DNA from: Pristionchus mayeri
Lineage: Eukaryota > Nematoda > Chromadorea > Rhabditida > Neodiplogasteridae
Direction of reading: 5' to 3'
NCBI GenBank assembly: GCA_036245805.1
Contig: BTRK01000002.1
Coordinates: forward strand, 6,754,689 to 6,818,688
Length of the DNA stretch: 64,000 nucleotides
The notes below the pieces were generated by a model. That model saw only the letters and a program-made list of their open reading frames with translations, was not told the DNA's origin and did no database searches. Made by a program: the position numbers and the translations under genes. Below, in pieces: positions 23,747 to 34,400 of the stretch. How positions within the stretch are numbered: position 1 is the first letter of the stretch; each line of letters starts with the position of its first letter.

Positions 23747-25685
23747 TACTGAAATTTTTAATGAATTTGAACGGTATTGAAACGCGAATTATTGATATGC
23801 ACAAATACCGAAAGGAGACTGTTGTGAGAATTCGCAAATAATCGAATCAAATCAATCATCGGGAAAATAAGTGTAAGAATGAAAAGGAGTCAGTGAGAGG
23901 AGAGAGGAGAGACGGATGACAGATTGCGCCCCTTCTCTCGACTAGCTCTGCTTTCCAAGCCGCCTGGGCGGGATTTCTCAACTTTTCGCATCCAGACTCC
24001 GCCCACTTCGACTATCGGTGGATTTATGTTTTGAAGTGAAAATGTACCTGAGTTCGGTTCCAGGAAATCCAAAAAAAATCACACGACTGAAAGGGTGTTT
24101 TCGAAAATATTAGTTCAGGCAGGTGCATCAAGATTTTAGAATTATCATAAGACTAACAAAATCGAAAGCATCTGAAAAATCAGAAATCTGATTTGTCTCG
24201 TTTTGCTCAAAACCTATATCACCTATATCAAAACCTATGATTAATTTCGAGTAGTTACAGTGACATATATTTTTGCGTCAACGTCCCTTGTTACCTCAAA
24301 GTAATTCTTCAACTTAATTTTTATGCAAAATGTCATAGTGCATCCTGACTGGTTCCTTTTTTCCACTATCAATGGACAAAATTTCAGTGGACGAATTGAC
24401 AATTGAAGTTGTATAGATTATTTGCATGTACTTCGTCCTCTAGTTTCCATATCACGAGTAGTACAAGTAAGAGTGTTCTCGAAAATATCAGTGCAGGTGT
24501 TACGAATAATAAATGAAGCCAAGAGTCTGAAACATCTCCACCCTCATACAATCAACAATCTCTCGACAAATTTGAGTAAAGCAAAACAAGTGTGACCTCA
24601 AAAAGTCGTTCTACGATATTTTTTTCATCATTACTCTTGAATTGTACGCAACTACTTTTCAAGCAAACTCCCCCAGAAAAAGGCCCCTAGAAATATCTAC
24701 TCCATGGAAATAGTCTCTACGCATTCTCAGATCTCAATCCCGTGCAGCTCCTGGGATGAGTAACTCCTACCCACTCAAAACTCGAACCGCTTGCTCCTCA
24801 TTAGTGCATCTTCTTTTGGTCTCCAGATGTGAACGTCATGCTCCTGAATATCTTCGCCAGAACGCATTTTTCAGTAAGTGAATCACTTCATCTAACAACC
24901 AAATGCCCAGAAATATCTTTCACTGACAGTGGTTGCTAAGCCTACTAAGATCTCTAGTCCGCAAAGCTTCCGGGATGAGTAACCGCTACCCACTCAACAC
25001 TCGAACCGATTGCACCTCATTAGTGAATCAGTGTTTGATCTCCAGACATATTAGTCGTGCTCCAATTTCTGCAGAAGTGTACTGCTATATGTGAATCACA
25101 CCAATCTCCCTAAATAACATATCAATGGCGTCAGAAACTAGACAAGTGTGCTCATCAGGCAACTCTCTACACGAGAATCCTGGAGATCTTCTGCACGTCT
25201 CTGACACTCTCGACCACGTTATTAACTCTAAATTAGGCTTCTACTCGCATCTGGCCTTCAGACTTAGAAGATGATATACGCGTGCAGAGGTTTCTTTAGG
25301 TAGTATATGAATAATGATGAAGTGTCTTTCCTTAGCAGAACTCAATCTCAAAACCCTCATCAAATGAGTTTTTTGGAGATTCTTGATCGCTAATTTAGTA
25401 CCTTATTGTTATTATACATCGCAAATGTCAATCCCAATGGAATACCGTCATGAGCGTCAGAAGCCAGACATCTTTATGTATTGCGCATTTTACGCAGAAT
25501 CTTGGGTTGATTTACGAGAATTTGTAGGTTTTCGTCAGGGGTGAAATATCGCAGTCAGACATCTGACTGCCTTGAGCCTGGCGTCACTTTATGACACTAA
25601 GACATCAATTATATGCCTTGAACATAATTGGCTGTTAGCTGCAGAATACCAAGGTAGGTTATTATAGCAGAGCAAATTACCATTT
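23747..25685. other. Duplicated non-coding flank of the secreted-protein gene
   Basis: Collinear with about 16790-18350 and without a supported gene. An internal repeat of about 220 bp (CCACTCAAAACTCGAACCG at about 24772 and CCACTCAACACTCGAACCG at about 24989) accounts for part of the extra length relative to copy 1. Confidence 0.5.
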
Positions 25686-25726
25686 TTGCTCTGCACACTT
25701 GACGTAGCTGCCTCCAGCCTCCAAGC

Positions 25727-26364
25727 ATGTCCTTCGACCTCAAGAACGACGCCGGCCTCAAGGCGTTCAACGACGCACTCGCCACTCAGGCGTTCGCCAC
25801 CGGCTTCGTGCTCTCCGGCGAGGACTCGAACCTCTTCGAGTCGCTCAAGGCCTCGCCCGACGCGATGAAGTTCGCCAACGTCGCCCGCTGGTACAAGAAC
25901 ATCGCCTCCTACGACAAGAAGGAGCGCTCTGAGTGGCCCGGAGCTACCACCTCCGCCGCCGTCGAGAAGAACGACGATGAGGACATCGACCTCTTCGGCT
26001 CCGACTCTGAAGACGAGGAGAAGGCTAGCAGACTGCCGAGCGCCTGAGAGAGTACGCCGCCAAGAAGGCGAAGAAGCCCGGACCCATCGCGAAGTCCAAC
26101 ATCATCTTCGACGTGAAGCCCTGGGATGACACCATCGACGTCAAGGACATCGAGACTGCCGTTCGCAGTATCGAGATGGACGGACTTGTCTGGGGAGCCG
26201 GCAAGATCATGCCCGTGGCCTTCGGAATCAACAAGCTCCAGATCTGCTGTGAAGTGGAGGATTACAAGGTCGATGCCCTCGAGGAGAACATCACCGGATT
26301 CGAGGACCTCGTCCAATCCGTCGACGTTGTTGCTTTCAACAAGTTTAGATCGTCTAATTGTTAT
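25727..26364 (+). pseudogene. eef-1B-like: eEF1B (elongation factor 1 beta/delta) intronless copy, frameshifted
   Basis: The frame from ATG 25727 reads MSFDLKNDAGLKAFNDAL and keeps the acidic block DEDIDLFGSDSEDEEK typical of eEF1B nucleotide-exchange factors, which reload GTP on eEF1A. Near 26025 about eight extra bases shift frame and give a stop after RLPSA. The C-terminal exchange domain continues one frame over as [52 protein letters not shown] and SVDVVAFNK. The normal -FNKI end is also altered. Length without the shift would be about 210 aa, as expected. No introns interrupt it, unlike every other conserved gene here, and codon use is strongly GC-ending. I infer a retrocopy or a recently inactivated gene; a base-calling error is the alternative. 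Confidence 0.75.
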
Positions 26365-26370
26365 ATTTGA

Positions 26371-26963
26371 AGATAAACAATATTGAGGCTTACGGGGGAA
26401 CCCATTTTACGATTCTTTTTCTTAGATGACATCAATGTCGTGCCTTGAACGGAATTGGCTATTAGCTGCAAAATTCCAAAACAGATTAGCAGAGCAAATT
26501 AGTATTTTCATCTGCGCATTCTTGAAAATATTAAGGTCTGTGAAGGATATTCAGAGAATACAGCATAGAACCCATTTTAGCAATATAACACAGTATTTTC
26601 CACTGGACATTCTCAAAAATATTGAGACCCGCATGAATTTTCAAAGAATCCTACCCATAGTGCATAAGTGTGTTTGTAGCGGGAAGGACTCGTGGAATCC
26701 ACATGCCTGTTTACCGTCTAAAAGGTTTGTAGCATAGGATAGGGCACATTCGAAGGATATGCAGGAGTATGTCACGAGGTGCATAGCTTCGAAGTTCATT
26801 TCAAAATCTTTGGGGCATACTTCTTATCTAAACTTCTTGTCCTTGAAAATTTAGCGAAAAGAAAAAAAAAATAAATGGAGATACGCAACGGCAATGTGCA
26901 TAACATAACGATTGCGAGGTGTGCGAAGTAGCGTTGGAGAAGGCGGGTGGTGGGAAAGAAATC
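26371..26963. other. No gene; repeat flanks of the eEF1B copy
   Basis: Positions 26424-26530 repeat, with changes, the sequence just upstream of the eEF1B copy (about 25598-25700): GACATCAAT, TGCCTTGAAC, AATTGGCT.TTAGCTGCA and TAGCAGAGCAAATTA occur in the same order. The rest resembles about 19060-19140. Confidence 0.5.
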
Positions 26964-28491
26964 GGGGGTATGATATTTGAGCAACGACATTTGCGCAACG
27001 ACAAAATTACGTGCGCAAGCGACATTTGCGCAACGGGCCTTAACTCCCTTCAGCCTTAACATCGTAGAGTGCCCAGATTGGGTACGTTGGGTAGCTATGG
27101 GTTCACTCTACCGTAACCCACACTGGTCTTTGGTCTTTCTCCTGGGGGGCGATATTTACGCAACGGGCCATAACTCCCTTCAGGATCATCGTAGAGTGCC
27201 CAGATTGGGTACGTTGGGTAGCTATGGGTTCACTCTACCGTAACCCACACTGGTCTTTGGTCTTTCTCCTCGGGGGCGACATTTACGCAACGGGCCATAA
27301 CTCCCTTCAGGATCATCGTAGAGTGCCCAGATTAGGTAATTTGGGTAGCTATGGGTTCACTCTACCGTAACCCACACTGGTCTTTGGTCTTTCTCCTCGG
27401 GGGCTACATTTGCGCAACGGAATTTATCATATGAAAGGCGTAGGCGATCCTCTACGAAGTGTTCGATTCTTCACCCGATATACCCAATGGATTTCTTGTT
27501 ATCTTTGATGTTCACGTTGAAAAATTAAGATGAAAAATGAAAAAAAATAAATTAAGATGGGTGGAGAATATACCCAAAATTAAGGTGGTGAGAGAATATA
27601 CCCAAAATTAAGGTGGTGTGAGAATATACCCAAAATTAACGTGGTGTGGAATATACCCAAAATTAAGGTCTTTCTCCTCGGTAGAGTTGCGGTAGAGTGA
27701 ACCCATAGCTACCCAACGTACCTAATCTGGGCACTCTACGATGATCCTGAAAGGAGTTATGGCCCGTTGCGCAAATGTCGCCCCCGAGGAGAAAGACCAA
27801 AGACCAGTGTGGGTTACGGTAGAGTGAACCCATAGCTACCCAACGTACCCAATCTGGGCACTCTACGATGATCCTGAAGGGAGTTATGGCCCGTTGCACA
27901 AATTTCGCCCCCGAGGAGAAAGACCAAAGACCAGTGTGGGTTACGGTAGAGTGAACCCATAGCTACCCAACGTACCTAATCTGGGCACTCTACGATGATC
28001 CTGAAAGGAGTTATGGCCCGTTGCGCAAATGTCGCCCCCGAGGAGAAAGACCAAAGACCAGTGTGGGTTACGGTAGAGTGAACCCATAGCTACCCAACGT
28101 ACCTAATCTGGGCACTCTACGATGATCCTGAAAGGAGTTATGGCCCGTTGCGCAAATGTCGCCACCGAGGAGAAAGACCAAAGACCAGTGTGGGTTACGG
28201 TAGAGTGAACCCATAGCTACCCAACGTACCCAATCTGGGCACTCTGCGATGATCCTGAAGGGAGTTATGGCCCGCTGCGCAAATGTCGCCCCCGAGGAGA
28301 AAGACCAAAGACCAGTGTGGGTTACGGTAGAGTGAACCCATAGCTACCCAACGTACCTAATCTGGGCACTCTACGATGATCCTGAAGGGAGTTATGGCCC
28401 GTTGCGCAAATGTCGCATGTGCAAAATTTGTTGCTCATTTGTCGTATTTTACCCCGTTGCGCAAATGTCGTTGCTCAAATGTCATACCCCC
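26964..28491. mobile_element. Foldback transposon with minisatellite arms (8-bp duplication)
   Basis: The ends are inverted: GGGGGTATGATATTTGAGCA (left) and TGCTCAAATGTCATACCCCC (right). AAGAAATC flanks both sides (26956-26963, 28492-28499). Inside, a unit of about 128 bp is repeated about three times in one orientation (about 27022-27420) and about six times in the other (about 27665-28420). Each unit contains GCGCAACGGGCCATAACTCC, GATCATCGTAGAGTGCCCAG and GGTCTTTCTCCTCGGGGGC. A central spacer has short AATATACCCAAAATTAAGGT repeats. No transposase is present. The 8-bp duplication and G-rich termini would suit a Merlin- or MULE-like mobiliser, but the superfamily is not certain. Confidence 0.85.
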
Positions 28492-28541
28492 AAGAAATCG
28501 AGAGAAGGTTTGAGTAGTATTCCAATCTTTTGACGCTTAAC

Positions 28542-29078
28542 GGGAGGGTGACAAAACGTGAACCGACAAAACGTAAACAAATCGCAGCTCCCTCGGGACT
28601 CGAAGTAGGGACTTAGGAGATGTTGCATTGTTACCAGTATACCCTCCACTACACCACTATGTTTAGATCCTCTAACTATGTGAACTTGAGTTTCTCACAC
28701 CACCAACGTATAGGGGTTCATTGTCCAAAATTGTGAATTTGAGTGGAAAAGTCATGGCTAGATAAACACAAAATGCCGTAACCACTCGATTCCCATGCTA
28801 TTATATTAGAGTACTTACTGAGGAACTAGAATATTGATTGATCACTGTACTTTGTGTTTATCTAACCATGATTTTCCACTCAAATTCACAATTTTGGACC
28901 ATGAATACGTTGGCAGAGAGAGAAACTCAAGTTCGCATAGTTAGAGGATCTAAACAGGTTGGTGTAGTGGAGGGTATACTGGTAACAATGCAACAACTCC
29001 TAAGTCCCTAATTCGAATCCCGAGGGAGCTACGATTTGTTTACGTTTTGTCGGTTCACGTTTTGTCACCCCCCCCCCC
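28542..29078. mobile_element. Foldback element with tRNA-like arms
   Basis: Left end GGGAGGGTGACAAAACGTG and right end CACGTTTTGTCACCCCCCC are inverted, and CGCTTAAC flanks both sides (28534-28541, 29079-29086). Each arm of about 230 bp contains, in opposite orientation, an A-box-like GGTGTAGTGGAGGGTATAC and a B-box-like AATTCGAATCCCGAGG. These resemble a tRNA gene or SINE promoter captured in the arms. There is no ORF. A run of 12 C forms the right terminus. Confidence 0.8.
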
Positions 29079-29184
29079 CGCTTAACAACAATAATCGCAT
29101 TGTGAGGGTAAATGTATGACCCAGTTTTTGAGACATATGCACCTGAGAATTCTAAAAAAAAGAGAGAATTATTCTATACTAACC

Positions 29185-29496
29185 AGGAATGGACGCGAGG
29201 GTAGGTTGGAGTTTTAGAACGAGACCTAGCGGGATCGAAAGAGGGTCAAATTCTAAGACCTTCTACGTTTTTAATATCTGCTGAGGACCTCTGTGGACGA
29301 CTGGGTTGTACTGGATTTCAGAACATAGCCTGAGAAATTTACGGCACATTTTATTGCACCTCTCCGCAGTATGAGCGCAGACATCCACAGACGCCCTCAG
29401 CAGAAATGAAAAACGTATAAGGTCTTAGAATTTGACCCTCTTTCGATCCCGCTAGGTCTCGTTCTAAAACTCCAACCTACCCTCGCGGTCATTCCT
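29185..29496. mobile_element. Short foldback element
   Basis: AGGAATGGACGCGAGGGTAG at the left is the near-complement of CTACCCTCGCGGTCATTCCT at the right. The arms (GATCGAAAGAGGGTC, GGTCTTAGAATTTGACC) continue to a centre near 29340. It has no coding capacity. I could not fix a target-site duplication. Confidence 0.75.
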
Positions 29497-29654
29497 TGTA
29501 AAGTCAATTTCAAGTACATGTTTGCTATAACAGCAGTACAGCCAATTGTAGTTCGAGAGAGAAGACGAGAAATATAAAATAGAGTTTATGCGGGATTTTC
29601 CTCATCTTCCTTGGAAGAACCCTCTTACTTCTGCCTCATCATGAACAATTTTCC

Positions 29655-29728
29655 CTTATCCAAGTTTCACTGGCCACAATGGGATGGCAGTATGGCCATC
29701 CCATTGTGGCCAGTCATGCTTGGATAAG
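29655..29728. repeat. Near-perfect 74-bp hairpin
   Basis: CTTATCCAAG...CTGGCCACAATGGGATGGC is followed after a few bases by GCCATCCCATTGTGGCCAG...CTTGGATAAG. The stem is about 33 bp. It may be a mini-MITE or a hairpin RNA locus; nothing distinguishes these here. Confidence 0.7.
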
Positions 29729-29875
29729 GAATTTGAGGCGTTGGGCTGAAATGACGTTTGAAATATTTTAGCTGAAAATAAGCAGAATATTACTGTTACA
29801 TCAAATGATTTTCTGCTGAGTTTCCCGCAATTGTGCGCATATTATTGGTTTTGAATTAAACTTACATCGACATAT

Positions 29876-30106
29876 TTTGAGGCAAAGCTTCCGAAGACGA
29901 ATGAAGCGATTAAAGCATAGAACCAGATGAAAAATGTAATCGAAATGTTTATCTTCTGAAATGTTATTTTTTTTCCATTTTTATTGATACTGACCTTTAC
30001 TAATGGTACAGTTATAGTTTAATATAATTATCACCTCCTCAGCCGTTGAATTTTCGAATTTATCAATCAAATCCATAATTGTATGTGTTTCAATAGTAGA
30101 ATTCAT
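29876..30106 (-). CDS. First two exons of a small membrane-protein family member
   Basis: Exon 1 (30035-30106) starts MNSTIETHTIMDLIDKFEN and ends at a GTGATA donor. Exon 2 (29876-29955) after TTTCAG reads NISITFFIWFYALIASFVFG, one membrane segment, and ends at GTAAGT. This MNST start followed by a one-exon first membrane helix matches the layout of the family at 40-45 kb. No later exons are visible downstream (lower coordinates), where foldback elements begin, so this copy is probably truncated. Confidence 0.4.
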
Positions 30107-30559
30107 TTCCTGAAGTTTTGAGGTATCTCAAAGTTTAATGATGTATATCTTTGTATGCACAAATATAAATATCTCAAGTACAAAACAATTTGTAAAAACG
30201 GGGTGGTAATATGGAGTGTCCTGTCATGGATGATCACAAAGGTGACAAAATGCAGCTGGCAATATTCAGATTAATGCAATATTCAAAATATAAGGTACAA
30301 GGATAATTATTTCGTAATTTTGCATGTTGTTGTCCTGAGGACGGTCATGCTTATTAGCGATAAGATGTTGGCCAGTTGAAGCTTATCTGATCAGCCCTCT
30401 TAAAGTGACACTACTCATCGGTAATAGATGTGTGTGTGCCGTGAAAGAAAGAAAAAGATAAATGACTGAAGTTTGCTATCATTGCAAAGTGAGTTAAAAT
30501 ATGAGTTGTATTTAGCGGCACTCAATTGTAGTGCGAATATGATGATCAATGATAATATA
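30107..30559. other. No recognisable gene
   Basis: AT-rich sequence upstream of the truncated membrane-protein copy. No coding frame or repeat structure was recognised. Confidence 0.4.
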
Positions 30560-31053
30560 TGAGGCCGTTTGCCTAAGAATCGAGCAAGCACCGGGACAGC
30601 AACAAAAACGATTGAGTCACATGGTTGGAACCGTCGTGACGAGTAGATTCAGAATACCAAATTTCATCGATTTCCTACATAGGCTTTTCGAAATTGGAGT
30701 GAAATAATAAGCCGATAACTATGGTAAACGGGTCGGCACTACACTATCCCTCACTTCCCTATTGAGGAAGTGAGGAAGGAGAGTGTGGTTGTGCGAGAGA
30801 GAAATCAGTATGAAATTATACCTCGGAAACCCTATTAGCGTAATTTTTGCACTTTCCGGAGAGGCGACATACGCGAAAACTCGTTTTCGACCTGACGCCG
30901 TATGGAGCCAGCGACAACTATGGTTGCAAAATGAATGTGCCCACCGTTTTCAGCACCTTCAATTACCCCAAAACACGTTGTTTCAGGAAATCAAGTTTTC
31001 GTTGCTGCCCGGGAACCTGCCAGATCGGCTTGATTCTTAGGCGAACGGCCTCA
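30560..31053. mobile_element. TIR element (MITE) with TA duplication
   Basis: The left end TGAGGCCGTTTGCCTAAGAA and right end TTCTTAGGCGAACGGCCTCA are inverted repeats, with TA on both outer sides. The interior of about 450 bp has an open frame that does not resemble a transposase and extends beyond the element. I take the frame as chance. Confidence 0.75.
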
Positions 31054-31450
31054 TATCTTATCAGTCACGTCCTAGATGCACATCACTTTCGACCGTTCGT
31101 GATGTCTGTGCACCTTGCATCGGAGAAGAGAGTAGGGAAGAATCGGGGTGATAATGCGCTTTGCAATCACGAGATAGAGATAGCGACACTTTGGATCGTG
31201 CATTTTTCCAGGATTCTCGCATTTTGCTCGTATATAATCGCATCACTTACGGAGATTCCAGATGCCCCTTCTCACTTGCAGTAACTTTCGCTTCTTGATC
31301 ATCATTACTTGGGCTTCCATTATTTTTAATACAATTTTACTTTTTGCGATTGTTGTCTCATCCATTTCTCAATATAGGGCAATGTACAACACTATTCTCG
31401 TTGGGTAATAGACAGTCCACCTTGCTATTTCAGTGAACGAAAGCGGCGAA
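31054..31450. other. Upstream region of ferroportin
   Basis: No coding signal. A TTTCAG lies at about 31429-31434, shortly before the first ferroportin ATG, and could serve as a trans-splice acceptor. Confidence 0.35.
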
Positions 31451-34400
31451 ATGAGAAAATCGACGCAGCAAGTGCTGCTTTACGCGGCCTACATGTGCAC
31501 TTGCTTGGTTGGTAATATTTCCTATTTTTGTGGTCGTAATCTTCTTGATCACGACTAGCTTAGTTGCTCATGACTTTGATAGTGAACAATTGGCGTTGAA
31601 CATGTTAGCAAGCACGTTACCTCTTTGCCGGATCAGCACAAAATTCATGATATTAACCAGGATAACTCATTTAAAATGGAAGTGCATTTCAGGAGGACCG
31701 CGGTTGGTCTTTCGCCATTTCGCTGTGCATGCAACTGCTAGGCGGGATGCAACTTGTCTCCATCGAGCAACTAGCTGAAGGCATCGCACAGGTTTCATGA
31801 TTTTTTTAATAGAGAGGCAATAGTCGACCTATTTTTCACGATAATGAGGAAATCGTCAGTTCGCTCAATTTGTCGGCGGGTCGAGAGATTAGACAATATA
31901 TGAAAAGGCCGTGAAATCGTTTCTCTAATGTCCCGTGCCGTCTCCGCGTCAATTTAGAGCTCACGTGTGATTCTTGGCCACTTGAATTCGACGCGATAAC
32001 GCTTACGAGCAGCTAGAATAGAGTTCGAAATTCACATAATGCCTCATTTTCCACGTACAGGTTGAGAGGCAACTATCAAAGAAACCAAAGACCATTTGCT
32101 CCTTGCAGATGGGCTTCAGCGGAGCTGTAGGACGGGCAGTCGACGTTCGCAGCGAGCGCAAGTGGGGTGAGCGTTTGAATGAAATTGCCATTGACATGTA
32201 ATCATTTTTTAATAATTAAGTTCACTTATTTAATTCATTTTCCATCAGTCATGATTGCAACAGAACTTGTGCGACATCAAAGACTTTTTTTAGAAAAGAA
32301 ATATATGTTTTCTTCCTAATACGCACGTACCAGGAATGATTCTCTGTCTCGTCGGCAACAACTTTTCCATCATCGCATCCTGTGGGCTGTTCGCCGTCTG
32401 TCTGAGCATCGACAGGACTATTTGGGTCTATGTGCGTAGAAGTATCATCCTTAAGTCTACGATTCCTAGCCTAAGGCCTAAGGGCTAAGGCTTAAGGCTT
32501 AAGGCTTAAAGCCTAAGGCCTAAGATAAGAAATTACCCCCCATTTTCATGATCTCTCTCCGATCGTACTGCGAGTGGGACTGCTGAATGAGGAGAACCTT
32601 GAGTAGGATGGATCAAAGATCAGAGATCAACGATCACTTTGCAGACCCTTTGCCTGCTGCTGGGCATGTTGTTCTGCTCATCCTATCGAGTCTTCGTCAT
32701 GGCAGAGAAAAATCTGTCGTCGCGGTATTTTATTACACTATATAATTTTGCAAAAGAAATGAAGTCGAAAAATTATCACGATAATCATTTCAGTGACTGG
32801 GTGCTGGTGCTCGTGAACGATAAAGAGGAAGGCCGCACGCTAGCGAGTGAGTTATCGACGTTTATAATATTCGAAAGAACCCACGATCACCGTTCAAAGA
32901 ATATTTAAATGTGTCACGGAACTTTTCTCTTCATAAATCGCTGATCCTGACCGAATATCTACAGTTTCATGACAACGTATTCATGATTACGATAGAAGAA
33001 AATTGTAAAATCAAACTGTGGCCAAATTCACTACCGTCATTAAACCAATTGGAGTCAGATTCTTGATGACGTCATCTGCAGGAACTAATGCGATTTTGAC
33101 GACACTGGACCAGTTGGCGAACGTGCTCTCGCCGCTAATCCTCGGCGCATTGCTCTCATTCGTCTCCCTCCGAATTGCTTGTATAGCGTTGGCGGGTGAG
33201 TATTAGTGATGCGTATGCAAATTCGTCATGAATTCTTTCACAAATAAAGTGTAAAGTAAAATTAACTTCTTGAGAGTACAGGTGACTGTATCGCGCTGGT
33301 GGGTGAGTGGTGTGGAAACATGTGCAAATGAATCATGAATTGTTTCGAGAATCATCAAATAAGAAGCCAAAAATAAAGTATAAATTATAATGTGTTTCAT
33401 GAGTATACATTTGCTCTGAACGTATCACGCTGAGTCATGGTGACATGCCGATGGATACATGCACATTCCAAAAGCACCACGATTATATTGATAGTGTGAT
33501 GAAGTATGATGTATCAAAATATGAAAATTGGTTTCAAAGTTATCAGAATAGTTGAGGTGCGCTTTGACTAATACATTCCTCAGGTTGCTCCGTGACAATA
33601 CGCCATGAGTAGAAGACTCTAGCTAGTGTCATAAAATATTTTAAAATGCATGCGGTTCATAAGTGCTTCATATTTTCCCCAGGTTGCTCCGTGGTATCGC
33701 TGGTCATAAAAGGCGCCCTGCTCACTGTACTTTACAACAGCAACGAACGACTGCACGTTAAGGCTGGTTTTCTTGAATATTTTGTACAATTAGTTGTACA
33801 ATATAGAAGCGAAGAAGTTATAATCTACGTGAGAGTTACATAAATACGCCCACTGTAATGCACATAATATTTGATTGTGCGCTATTTGAAGTGTTATTCG
33901 AGGAAAAGAATGTTCAAGATTTGAAACAAAAATTGGTTACAAAGCACATAATGTGGGAGAGTGATAATGCTGCATTCAACAAAGGTGTCTGAAACGCCAT
34001 TCTAAACACTTCAAATTTAGGAGAGCAGCAAAACCGCTGAACCCGAACCCAAAGTAGAGGAAGATAAGCCGTCTATCGGAAAGCGAATCGCCACCCTGTT
34101 CACCGTGCTCGCCACGTACTATAAGCAGACGGTTTGTTCGTCGAATTGTGGGCATGTAAATGGACGAATGATAGATGATACAGAGTCATTCATACATCAG
34201 CATCCGAGCCTGTGTCGTGCAAAGTCAGCTCAAATGATACATTCGAATGACGATAAATGTTATAAATTTTCAGGTGTTCCCTGCAGCTCTCGGCATGGCT
34301 CTGCTCTTCATGACGGTGCTCGGCTTCGACGGGGTGAGCTATATTTCCTTTAGATTCCTGTATCTGGCAGAGAACAGATTATATCATCCTCTCATATATA

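Larger units (their letters stand above)
21735..26760. repeat. Segmental duplication, copy 2
   Basis: Counterpart of 15070-19130 (landmarks given there). It carries two extra changes. A local tandem duplication of about 190 bp (about 23137-23330 and 23331-23525) doubles one exon of the resident gene, and an intronless eEF1B copy occupies 25727-26364. The words AACTCGAACCGCTTGCTCCT and CCAGACNT near 24.8 kb are repeated again near 25.0 kb, a second local duplication. Confidence 0.8.

Noticed and set aside
26977..27899. Open frames of 78-88 codons in the minisatellite arms
   Set aside because: The same peptide (CPDWVRWVAMGSLYRNPHWS) repeats only because the 128-bp unit repeats; there is no start or splice context.
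26964..28491. CRISPR-like reading of the 128-bp repeats
   Set aside because: Units abut without unique spacers, are inverted in two blocks and sit in eukaryotic DNA with terminal inverted repeats and a target duplication.
30847..31284. 145-codon plus-strand ORF
   Set aside because: It starts inside the TIR element and continues past its right end, with no protein-like pattern.
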